NCBI GenBank assembly: GCA_000231825.2
Contig: JH720299.1
Span: 642,490-706,489, forward strand
Direction of reading: 5' to 3'
Source of the DNA: Tetrahymena elliotti 4EA
Lineage: Eukaryota > Ciliophora > Oligohymenophorea > Hymenostomatida > Tetrahymenidae
Length of the DNA stretch: 64,000 nt
Positions 25,130 to 36,802 of the stretch are shown here, in pieces (the first letter of the stretch is position 1; every line of letters starts with the position of its first letter). A program made the position numbers and the translations under genes. A model generated the notes under the pieces. It searched no databases. It was not told where the DNA came from and saw nothing but the letters and a program-made list of their open reading frames with translations.

Positions 25130-25945
25130 TTTTGAGAGAATTAGAATACTTGATTAGATAGAAAACAACTCTTTAAATAACCTTTAATTTATATAAAATA
25201 ACTTGCTTTTATTTTTGGAGAAGGTAACAAAAAATTGAAATAAGAATTAGATATTTTTAATATTTATTATTGATTTAGAGATAGATATTGAGACATTTAA
25301 AAAGCTATTTTTAGATAAAAACTAGGAAATTCTTTTCAATTTTTTTCCTCAACCAGTTATTTCTATTGAAAATGAAGAATAAAATAGACAAGAGAATATA
25401 CATAAGAGCAAGTTATTTAAACAATTAAATCAGGCTCTCCGTCAAATATCAACAAAATAAAAAAAATAAAAAGAACTTAAAATTAGCCTCTGTTGTCTAA
25501 AAAGCTGTTTAAATATAGACATTGGGTTAGAAAGTAAATTAATAAAGTACACTAAGGAAATAGAATATTCTTAATGAAGCTTATGAAAAACTAATTGTTG
25601 AAAAGTTAAACTTTTAGTAAATATCTCTAATTGTACAGAATATTTTATTAATCAAGATATTTTTGCTTGGAGAAGAACTATCCTAAATTTTTGAGATATC
25701 TTCTATGTAAATTTTACTTTATTAAAAAGATAATATTTAATATTTCATTCATTTATATAAAGGCTGGCAATTAGAGGTAGAGTAAATCAAAAATGATAAT
25801 TAACTTAAAATGATGTTGAAGATAAATTCTAGTAGTTAGAATTTGTAGTGTCTGATAGGAAAATAAATGATGTATAAAATCAAATATTTAAATTCCCCTG
25901 AACAATAAGAAAATTAGATATTTATAGCAATTCAAATAGGCGGTT
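25130..25945 (+). pseudogene. Two-pass membrane family, copy D relic (3' part only)
   Basis: Matches the late part of exon 7 and exons 8-9 of copies A and C. In order: a QFL...ELEYL...TTLQITFNLYKITC region (from 25130), the FKKLFLDKNQEILFNFFP block near 25290-25350 in a different frame, the end of exon 7 near 25610 (NEAYEKLIVE), an exon-8-like piece around 25650-25710 and an exon-9-like piece from about 25765 (LAIRGRVNQK then TGA). Several frame changes separate these blocks and the 5' exons are missing. Divergence from A and C is much greater than for copy B, so this is an older loss. Confidence 0.75.
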
Positions 25946-27942
25946 GGTCTGTTTGTTAGTTAAATTTAAATTAAATTACTCAAACAACACAAATTAGTTA
26001 GTTTCATCTATTTTTAAATTCTTTTTTAGAAATAATTATCAATGAAAATTTTTAAATTAATTATTTATTTATCCATTTCTAACAAAGCAAATCTACTTAA
26101 TTTGTATTATTTTATGTTATGTACTCTTTCTAATTTAAGTCTATTTTTAGAAAATTTTATCATTTATTTTTCATTTTATGTAAAAAAATTTTTTTTAATT
26201 TATTTGAAACAAAAATCTTTCAACTTTTATGAAGAGATAGGATATACTCTTGAGAAACTAGTTTTTATATTCCAAATGAGTAAAGCAATATTTAATACTG
26301 ATAATCAAAACAGTATTTTTGATGTTTTCATTTAAAAATTTAGATGTTGATTTAAATTATTTAAAACAAAAAAAGAGCTTAATAAAATAAGAGTATTTAT
26401 CAATAAAAAATGAAAAAAAATTCATTATACATCAATAAAGAATAACTAAAATTGTAATTTTAAAGTATTTTCTTGAAAATACTAGAAATAAATTAGGATA
26501 AAATTGATAATTTCTTTATTGAAAATAGTGAGTTTTAGGTAATGTAAAGAATGATCAGTATTAATTAATTGAAGGAAAAAGTTGTTAAAAATTCAAGTTG
26601 AAATTAAAAAGAAATTTTATTCAATTTTTTAATTGTAACGAAAGAAGTTTTTTCGAAGTTGAAAAATCTGAAGTAAGTTTTTATAAATTAAATTACAAAT
26701 TTTAATTTAATTGTGAAATAAATGAAAATTTTTCTAGTTTTTTTAATTTTTGTTGTAAATTAATTTATATAATTTCTTATTAGTCTTTAAATTTTTTTCT
26801 TTTTTCAAATGGTATGATTCTTTTTTTCTTTATTTATTTGCCTCTTTTTCACGCAACATAAATAAACCTAAATTTTGCTTGAATTAAGGCTAATAAAATT
26901 TAAAAGAAGCAAATAATTTGAAATGCATTTCAGAATATGTAAACTGAATAATTTTATAGCTATTTAATAAATTAGAAATAGAAAAATTAAGAATATTTAA
27001 TAAGATAAAAATAGAAGTGAAAACTAATTCAATTTTACCAAATTCTTCTCAATTATTTTTAATCTTTTCAAATTTACAAAAAGTGCATTTTTTTAGTTGA
27101 AAGAGTATTTTAAGCACAGAAATCCTCATAAATAGCACAATAACTGAACTAAGAACAAAATATAATTTAGTTAATTTTTTTGTAAACCAGTTATTTCTTT
27201 TAAATTTTTGAGATTTTTTCTAGTTTATAAGGAAAGAGCAGTTTGAACATTAATAAATACATAAATTATTTCATAAAAAACAAATAATTTATTTATCGGA
27301 TAACTAAAATAATTTGAAAGGAGGAATAAACTATAAATTTTAATTAAATTTATTAATACTTTTTCAAATGAAATAAATTTAATAATTGAATATGTATGTA
27401 TTCATAAAAAACTATTCGATGAATATTAATTGATTGATTGAGGATTATATTCAAACTAAAGTACTTATGTATATATATTTATAGATTAAATCAATTACCA
27501 TAAACTAATTATCAATTACTTTTAGGGAGTTAGATATCAAAAAGTAATTTGATAGCAAGCAAGCAAGCAATCAATCATGAATCAATGATTAAATGTATTT
27601 ATGTATGTATGTAGACTAATGAAATAAGAATGAGATATAAACAAATAAAAAATAAATATATGTAAGGAGGAGGGGTTTCATAGAATAATAAAGGGAAAGG
27701 GTTGATAATTAAAATAATTCAAAAACAATAGTTATATCAGCAATTAATTAATTGATTAAATAAATAATTAGGAGAAATAAATAAAGTTAGAAGATCATCA
27801 TAATCTGCAATCTATCTATCTATCAATTAATCAATCAATAAATTGATAAAAGAAAGAAAGAGTGAGAGAGAGAGAAAGAAACGAAGAAGAAACAATCAAA
27901 ACTTGACAGATCTCTTTAAGAAATAATAAGTATAGAAATTTA
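25946..27942. other. Spacer upstream of the P4-ATPase gene
   Basis: About 2 kb. A 97-codon open frame at 26042-26335 is a Phe/Leu/Ile/Lys string with no recognisable pattern and is probably chance. The 3' half (27540-27890) is unusually rich in short tandem repeats. Confidence 0.5.
27554..27885. repeat. Cluster of tetranucleotide and GA microsatellites
   Basis: Successive short runs of CAAG, CAAT, TATG, TCTA, CAAT and finally AG/GAGA units occupy the 330 bases just before the P4-ATPase start. They lie in the presumed promoter or 5' leader, and purine-rich GA runs come closest to the gene. Confidence 0.6.
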
Positions 27943-30900
27943 ATGTGCTTGAAACGTAGGCCTCTTGTATTTAATCAAGATAGAAATATAGATGTCAAAT
28001 TGGAAGAAGCGTAGAAGGGTTAGGTTAGTCCATATCCTTCAAATTTTATTAAGACATCACATTACACGATAATAGATTTCCTACCAATGTCTTTGCTGCT
28101 TTAATTTAAGCGTTATGCGAACATATATTTTTTGATAATAGCTATTTTATAGTCAATACCTTCTATATCTCCTTTGACACCTCTCTCTGCTATTGCTCCT
28201 TTGGTTTTTGTCTTGGGAGTTTCAATGTTGCGTGAGGGTTTTGAAGATTATAACAGACACAAAAGTGATGCTAAAATTAATTCTGAATAAACAACAAGGA
28301 TTTTAGTATAGGATAGTCTAGTTGAATAGAAAATTACATGGGCATCAGTAGAAGTAGGTGATATAATTAAAGTTTATAAGGATGAGCCATTCCCAGCAGA
28401 TTTAATAGCATTAGATAGCAGTTATCCCAATGGTGTTTGTTACATCGAAACGGGAGCACTTGATGGTGAAAAAAATATGAAGCCAAAGTCTTGTCTCAGA
28501 GAAACCTATTAAATTTTTAAAGATTGTAAATTAGAGTAAATACGTAGTTTAAAGTTGTAAGCAGAAAAACCAAACCCTGAATTATACAAATTCAATGGTA
28601 GCATAGAAGGTCTTTTTGAGGTAAAATTTGTACAAAAAACATCAGCAATTATTTTTACATCAAATCAAGAGTTTTAAATATGAAAAATTGATAGAAAGTG
28701 GTTTCAAACATAATATCAAATGGATATCAATTTGAATAAAATGAAATTAGATCAATTTTCATTGAAATATTTGGATTTTACAAACATTTTTGGGTTTTAT
28801 TTGAAAATTGAATGTAGCTTTTAGTTAAATAAAAAGAGGTATGTTTTGAAGTAGGATTAAGGTATTTGATGAGAATTAAGTAAGCAATTTAAAGCTATTA
28901 TAAATATTTAATTTACTAATAATACTACAAAGTATGCTAAATTAGTAACAATAGGCTAAACATAGACAATATTTATAAATAAACCTATTAAAAAACATTA
29001 CTTCATTCATCCATCAACTAATAAAATCATTAAAAGTATAGATTATTTTTGAACCTAATTTATTATAAGAATTATTATTTTTTTGTTTGTTTGTTATTCG
29101 AAATTACAAAAACAAACAAATTTTATAAACTAAAAATAAATTCAATCAATATCTCAAACTAAACATTCAGATAAATAAGCTTGAGTTCTCTTCTTATTTT
29201 TATTTCCTCTCAAAACGAATTTGTTAAAAAACTGAGATACTATCGAAATTACAGAGACATGAATCAATTGAATCAAATCAAAACCAATAAATTATAAACA
29301 AAACTTTTTTATTCAGTATTTCTTAATACCAAAAAAATAAGATTTATTTATTTCCAAAAAATACATAAGCAACATATTTCTTTTTTTAGCCTTATTGATT
29401 TCATTTGTAAGAAGTTATTCTAATTTGCTTAGAAAATAAAATTAATGGGTATAACTTATTATTTTTATAAAATAAATATTCAACTACAAATAAAATCAAG
29501 AAATTCTAAAGTATTTTCATTTGATTTTGATAAGAATATTTGTGATTCCAAAAAACCCACCAGATATAATTTTTAGTTATTGAAACAATAGAAATAGCCA
29601 CAACTTATCAATTTTTTATTGAAACTTTTTGTGATTAGAAAGTATAAAATTAATTGAAAGCAGATATAACTAAGCATGAATGTTTTTTATGAAAACAGGA
29701 TGAATAGAAACTAGAAAAAAGGCCTACAAATTAAAATAATAAACCAGGAGGTCCTCTTAACAAATAAGATAGCATGTAAAAGATAATTGAGGAAGTAGAT
29801 AGGATAGTTAATGAAGAAAATGAGAAAAAATAAAAATAAACTAACCCTTAGCCATATTTGAATAGCGAGTAAGATAGTGCTCATAACACTTAGTAAAATA
29901 AAAGCTAACTCAACTAAAAAGTGAATACTTCTACTCATAATGGAAATCACACTAAGATATCTTATTCATCTTAAAAAGTTCTTGCATCTGCTAAATAGTT
30001 ACTGTTAAGAGGTGCATTTTTGAGAAACACAGATTATATACTTGGGTTTGTAGTTTATACTGGTTTAGACTCAAAAATTATGAGAAACTCTGAACCACCA
30101 AAATAAAAAACATCTGATATGGAAAAGACCATGAATACATACATCATAGGTAAATTTATTTGTCGAATTTCATTCATCGATTTGAATTCGAGAGCGTTAA
30201 AATTAAAATTACAAATTTATCAAGTATTTTGATGAAAATCAAACTTTCTTTTACTTTTTATGGTCATGAAGACTTTTCTTATATGATTATTTTTAAGCGT
30301 TACAAATCTTTTTCGTCTATTCTATTGATCTTAAATTTAAATTCAAAGATAAAATAGATAAAATAGCCAAAAATTGATTTTGAAATTCATAGGCAAATAA
30401 ATAAATATTAATAATTTACACAATTTCATCAAAATGGTTACTAAAAATATCTTTTTACTAATTCTATTAAAACTTGTTCTTCCCCACATCATCAAAATTT
30501 AGATAAAAAAATAGACCTAGAAAACATTTGTAAATATCTTTTATTGAAATTGGAATTAAAACACTAAAATAAAATAATCTTATTAGATATTGATTGTTTT
30601 GAATCTTATTAAAAAATTCAACAATTTTGTAATTGAAACCCTCTAATTTTAAATTAATTTATTTACAAAAATAATACAAGATAATCATTTCTCCATTAAT
30701 AAATATGCATTTGCTATCAATTTATTAACAGTAATCAATATTGTATATATCTTTGATTATTATAATTTTATATAATATTAAAGACAAAAAATTTTTGATT
30801 AGTATCCCAGTTAACTCCATTAAACAAAGTTTTAGATGCTTTCAAATAAATTTTAACCATAAAAGAATTTCAACATTTATTTTGTGGATATCCCTCTAAA

Positions 30901-33900
30901 TTATAATTTTTCTTACAAATAAATAAAATTAAATTAATTAATTTAACAATATTTTACAACATAATCATATCTCCCTCAATTAAATTTTTTTATCATTTAA
31001 ACTTTTAACTTACTTGAATTTTTTAATTGGATCATATTATTTATTATGCTCAAAAATTTTTATTGGTTTTAACAGACAATATTAAAAGATTTGAATGATT
31101 GTTTGAAATAAAATTAAAACTATTTTTATTTTATTCAAAGGTATTTTGATTCTTTAGATGATTTGTTCTTTTTTTACTGCTGTGTTGAACTATATTTGGA
31201 ATTCTAATAACTTGGATGGACATTGGTACTTAAAAGATGATTCTTAAATAAATTAATATGGAGCTTTGGCTATTTTATATTTTTTTACTTATTTTCTTTT
31301 ATACAATACTATGATTCCTATTTCTTTAATTGTTTCACTTGAAATGGTTAAGGTAGCTTAAGGTTATTTCATTACTAATGACAAATAAATGTATTGTGAG
31401 GAAAAAGATATTTGGCCTAAGGTTATGACAACTACTATCAATGAAGAACTTGGTTAAGTTGAATATGTTTTTTCTGATAAAACGGGAACACTTACTTGCA
31501 ATGTTATGGAATTTAATAAGAGTGTTATTGGACATTAACTTTATGGTGATTCAGGAGAGAAAGATCCGAATTTGTAGAAGAAAAAAAATGATCATGATGG
31601 ACCAAAAAAGCATAAATTGACTTCTTTTAGCTTTTATGATCGCCACTTAAATGAGTTATTAGCTGAAGCAAAGCATGATTCAATAGTTAATTTATAATTA
31701 AAGAGTGAGGATGGAAATAGTTCATATCTTATTAAGACTCAACGTGACTTAGCTTGCGAATATTGGAAGTTATTAGGTACAGCTCATGAATGTATTATTT
31801 AGAGAGACAAGGAAACAAATGAAATTGATTATCAAGGACCATCTCCAGATGAAATAACTCTTGTTGATGCTGCTAGACATATGGGATTTGCTTTCTAAGG
31901 AGCTTCTAGTGATTCTATAGAAATAAATTGTAGAGGTATTAAAGAGAAGGTCACATTACTTAATTCTTTTGAGTTCAATAGTGATAGAAAAAGAATGTCT
32001 GTTATTATTAGAGATGGAAATATCATTAAACTTTACATTAAAGGAGCTGATAGTATAATTAAATCAAGATTGCACACAACGAAACCATAACCTTTCTTAG
32101 ATAAAACTAATGATTATCTCACTTAGTTTAGTCTTATAGGTCTTCGTACTCTTATGATGGCTATGAAAGTTTTAAGTGAAGAAGAATACTAAGACTTCAG
32201 AAGAAAAATGAATTCTTTAGCTGACTCAGAAGACCGTGAAAAAGAAATGGGTAAATCTAACTAAAAAATAAACATTTATGCTTAATAATAACACCTTTAA
32301 TAGAGTCAAGAAAAATCCCAACAAAATAAACCAATTTTTTTTTAAAAAAATTCAGCATTTTTTAGATTTTTTAATTGATTTTAATGTGATTTGTTTTCAT
32401 TTTATTATTTATTTAAATTTAGATAAGTTGGCAGATTCAATAGAAAGAAATCTTATATTAATTGGGGCTACTGCTGTAGAAGATAAATTGTAAGATAAAG
32501 TGCCTGAAACTATATATGATTTGATTAAGGCTAGTAAATTAATTAATTAATTAATTAAATTTAATGAATAAAAATAATTTTTCAAAATTTAATTTTATAA
32601 GATATAAAAGTTTGGATGCTTACTGGTGATAAGCTTGAAACAGCAGAAAATATTGCAAAGAGTTGCAAATTAATTTAAAATGATATGAAAGTTATTTAGA
32701 TATCTGAAAAAGATGATTAAAGTCTTAGAAATAATTTACTTGGAACTGCTATGGAAAAGTTTAATTAACTAAAGAGTGATAAAGCTAAAAAATCCCTTCT
32801 TGTTGAGGGTGATTCTCTCACTTTAATTTTTAAAGATATTCATTTGCAAAAAGCATTTTTGAAGATATCTAAAGAATGTGAATCAGTCGTTTGTTGCAGA
32901 GTTACTCCTAAGCAAAAAGCTCTTGTTGTCAGATTAATTAAAGATAACTTAAAAAAAATTACACTTGCAATTGGAGATGGTGCTAACGATGTTAATATGA
33001 TTCAAGAAGCTCATATTGGTAACAAATATTCAAATAAAATTAATTATTTAGTTTAATTTAATTATTTAGGTTGTGGTATATTTGGTAATGAAGGTATGTA
33101 AGCTGCTTAAAGTTCAGATTTTGCATTTGGTGAATTTAAATGTCTTTGGCGTCTTGTTTTAGTACATGGAAGATGGTCATACATTAGAATTGCTGAAATG
33201 ATTATTTATTTCTTTTATAAAAATATGTAAAAATTAAAAAATAAATGAACCATCTTTTTATTGAACTTTTTGTTATTAAAATTTAGGTTATTCACCATTC
33301 CTTAGCTCTACTTTTCTTTTTACAATGCTTTTAGCGGTCAAACAATTTTTGATGCTTGGTTTATTTCTTTATATAATCTCATTTTTACTGCTCTTCCTTT
33401 GATTTCCAGAGCTGTTTTTGACCAAGATATTAACTACAAAGTCACTGTTGACTAAGTTATAATGGGAGATAAAGATAATCGTCTTTAACAAATTTTAGAA
33501 AGAAAGGAGTAATATTTAGAAAGAAAATTCCCTACCTTCTACTATACAAGTTAAGACAAAACTATTTTTACTGATTCCAATTTCTTCTCTTGGGTTATTT
33601 AAGGTTTAGTTCATGGTCTTATCATTTTCTATTGCACTTATTTGACTTTTGAATCTATCACTTTCTCTAAAGATGGTCTCTCTACTGATCTTTGGAATTA
33701 CTCTTTAATCATCTTCACATCTATTATTTTAGTAATTCTTTTCACATAATACATTTCTTCCTCATTTTTACAGTTATTTCAATAAAAAATTGTAAACCAT
33801 AAAATTAAATAAAATTTTTTATTTATGAGAAGGAAAGAAAGAAAAATGCTTATTAATGAATGAATTTTTACATTATGATTTAAAATTTAATTTAAAAAGG

Positions 33901-35225
33901 TTGCAGATATGAAGATAGCTATATATACTAGATATTGGACTTGGATAACATACTTTACATTTATATTTAGCAGCATAATTCTTTACTTTGCTTTTTTGTT
34001 GGGGAGTCAATCAATTGAGACAAGTGAAGTTTGGCTAACACCATTTTAGATGTTTAAAAACTCGCAATTTTATTTCATCTTATTTGAGACATGTGGAATA
34101 ATTTTAGCTTTTGATATGACAGTATTTGTCTCTAGACAATTTTTAACAAAGCAGAGAATAATGGGCTACATGAGGTTCTTAAAATAACCTGATGTAAATT
34201 TAGAAAAGAAGCCTACATGGGCAGAAGATATGAGTCTTTTCAACTCTTTTTACAATATTAATGATGCAAAAAATAAAAATAATGAATAGATTTATCTTTC
34301 AAATAATGGAGATTCATAACAAGGTGAAAAAGGAGATCAAGTGAAAAAAATAGATAATAAAGATTTAGTAATTCAAAACTCTTAGTCACCTATGTTGAAT
34401 AAATACTAACCTCAACATAGTAATGACAATAAAGAAAAGAATAATTAAACACCTATTTATGGTAATCCAATTTAAATTTAAATGCAATAGATAGGTGGAG
34501 GAATAGATTTTGGAGACTCAAGTGCTGATAGACTGAACCAAGAGTAGCAAATGATTGCTATTTAGGGTAATTAAAGACCACCATAACCAAACCAAATCGG
34601 AGGTATGTAAAACACTACTCAATAATTTATGTAGACGTAAGAATTACTAGATTTAACCAATACTACATTATTTTAAAAAAATAGTTAGTCTATTGTACAG
34701 GTGAGCGAAAAGCACGCCATGAGTAACTACCGTGATAAGAAACAACCACAATAATAATAATAATTATAGTAATACGAATTAAATGATGGCTAAGATGAAA
34801 CAAAATAAAATACCACCCATTATGGTTATGTTGAAGAAGAAGTTATTACAATACAATCTAAGAAAAAATCTTCTGCTTCTAATACTAATACAAATACAAA
34901 TACAAATAATTTGAGAGGAAATCAACGTACATCTGTTGGTAACGTTTTAGATGTAGGCAATAATCAAATCAACTAATATGGTAATGGTGAAGAAAATATA
35001 ATTGCATCCAATAAAAGTATAACTAGCTTAACTAATAGTGCACCAGGAGCTAAAATTCATCACTTGACATTTAATTTACAATTATAAAATCGCTCTGAAA
35101 AAGTTGAAGAGACATTCATAGAAGTTAAAAGCAGTGCCAAAAAGTCTGATAATCTCTTGCTTTATCAACAAGACCCACATACCCCAACTCCTGTTAATAA
35201 TTCTATTGATAATCTAAGAGACTGA
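27943..35225 (+). CDS. P4-type ATPase (phospholipid flippase), 1564 aa, eight exons
   Basis: Model: join(27943..28620, 29699..30149, 31141..32250, 32423..32533, 32602..33018, 33070..33226, 33287..33731, 33900..35225); 1565 codons. Start is the first ATG after an in-frame TGA. Diagnostic features: N-terminal [12 protein letters not shown] and [18 protein letters not shown]4 [12 protein letters not shown]; phosphorylation motif DKTGTLT with Asp489; GPSPDE and KGADS in the nucleotide domain; TGDK; hinge [11 protein letters not shown] at 908-918; then six C-terminal membrane segments after WSYIRIAEM. This family moves phospholipids to the cytosolic leaflet, hydrolysing ATP. Unusual points: the actuator loop reads DGEK (174-177) where family members have DGET; there is a roughly 110-residue Asn/Gln-rich insert (about residues 227-335, exon 2); and a roughly 340-residue Gln/Asn-rich cytosolic tail. 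Introns 1 and 2 are about 1 kb each; the rest are 51-172 bp. Confidence 0.95.
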
Positions 35226-36778
35226 TAATGAAATTTTACATTTTATTTATTGAATAAATAAAACCACCCAACCAACCAATCTAATAACAAACAAACTAAA
35301 AAAATAATTATTTACAATTTTCCTATCATTCTTTAATCATGCTTAATGCTTTTAAGATATAGAATCTATGCACTCAAATTTCAATCTTTTTCAATATTTT
35401 TAAATTAAAATATAAAGAGTTATTTATTCTAAACCATATGCCAAAATTATAATAATAATCATCATCATAACCATAATATAATTGTAAATAGATATAATTA
35501 TCTAAAGAAGAAAAGCTAATTATTTTTCGTTTTTATTAGTTTTACTTGATAGAATTTTAATACTGTAATAGTTGTATTGCTTACCATCACCAATTAATAA
35601 ATATATTAAAATTAATGTATTATTGTAATAATAAAATTATCGTTTTAATTAAATAATTTTATCTTATTTCTTTCAGGTAGTTTGTTTCTAAATCTTTATT
35701 TTATATATTTTATACATTTATAAGTATTAAAACTACTTTTATCTTTTGTCAATTATTATTTAATTTATTCCTAATTCAGAGATAAATTTATTATTAGTAC
35801 AATATTCATTTAAATCTAATACCAGTAAGATTATTATTTTAATTATTGTTAATTTATGGGTCAGGTCAAGTTGGCGTTACTTTTATTTTCATTCATTTTT
35901 AGATGTACTGAATACAAATATTTTAATAATGAATCCCTGATATTCCATAAATCAATACTACCTATTCCACCTAACCAAATTTATGTATTCGTCTCACTAT
36001 TGATATATTTGTGCGATTGATTTTAAATAACTTAAAGCTTTGTGATGCTTGAATTTTCTCCTTTATTTATTTTAAGGTGTTAAATAAATAGATTAATTAA
36101 GAATCATAGTATTTAAATTTTAGTTATTTTTTGATTTTAAAATTTTATTTTTTATTAAAATGTTTTTATTTAATATAAATAATTGTAAATTTATTAAAAA
36201 AATTTAATTTAAAAAAAAAATTCAAAAAAAATGAAATAATTAATTTTTTTTAATTTATTTTAATATTTTTTGTTTTTTTTAAAAATTATTTTTATTTTGG
36301 AAAATTTACTTTTGAAAGAAGAATGAATGGAGTTAAGAGAATTTGTTTATTGCATTTAAAATGAGGAGAAATTGGAGGATTTTAATCAGAAATAGTAATT
36401 AGTTTTAATTTAAAAAATTTGAGAGGTTTGATGAAAGATTCTATTAGAATAAAGAGCGCAAAAGATAGATTCAAATGATCGGTATTGATTGGCCATTTAA
36501 TCTTATATAGTGTTTGTTATTTTGATAAATTGGAATATTTGCTATTAAAAAATTATTTAATTAGTTAAAACAATACAATAAATAAATAGAATAAGGACTA
36601 ATCAAACAAAATCCTTCTAATTAACAAGCTAATAAATAAATAAATAGATTAAGAAGTAGACCAACTAATTAGTTTATCAGTTTTTCTTTATTTCTTCTTT
36701 AAGAGTCAAACCCATACAAAAAAAACACTTAAGATATCTTTAGAATATAATTAATTTTACAGCAATAAGAATAAATTT
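35226..36778. other. Intergenic spacer
   Basis: About 1.5 kb, A/T-rich with long T and A runs at 36160-36300. The stretch just upstream of 36779 has no in-frame TGA for some distance, so a 5' extension of the next gene is possible, but its composition (Ile, Lys, Asn, Gln) looks non-coding. Confidence 0.5.
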
Positions 36779-36802
36779 ATGAGTTTATTGAAGAACTTGA
36801 AT

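Noticed and set aside
25130..25620. Copy D as a functional single-exon gene because it has a long TGA-free frame
   Set aside because: Conserved blocks of the family fall in different frames along the segment; the open frame is only the result of rare TGA in this composition.
26042..26335. 97-codon plus-strand open frame
   Set aside because: Mostly Phe, Leu, Ile, Lys and Tyr with no pattern. With TGA as the only stop, frames this long are expected by chance in A/T-rich spacer.
32844..33056. A stand-alone small P-type ATPase fragment
   Set aside because: It is exon 5 of the eight-exon P4-ATPase; spliced exons complete the full enzyme.
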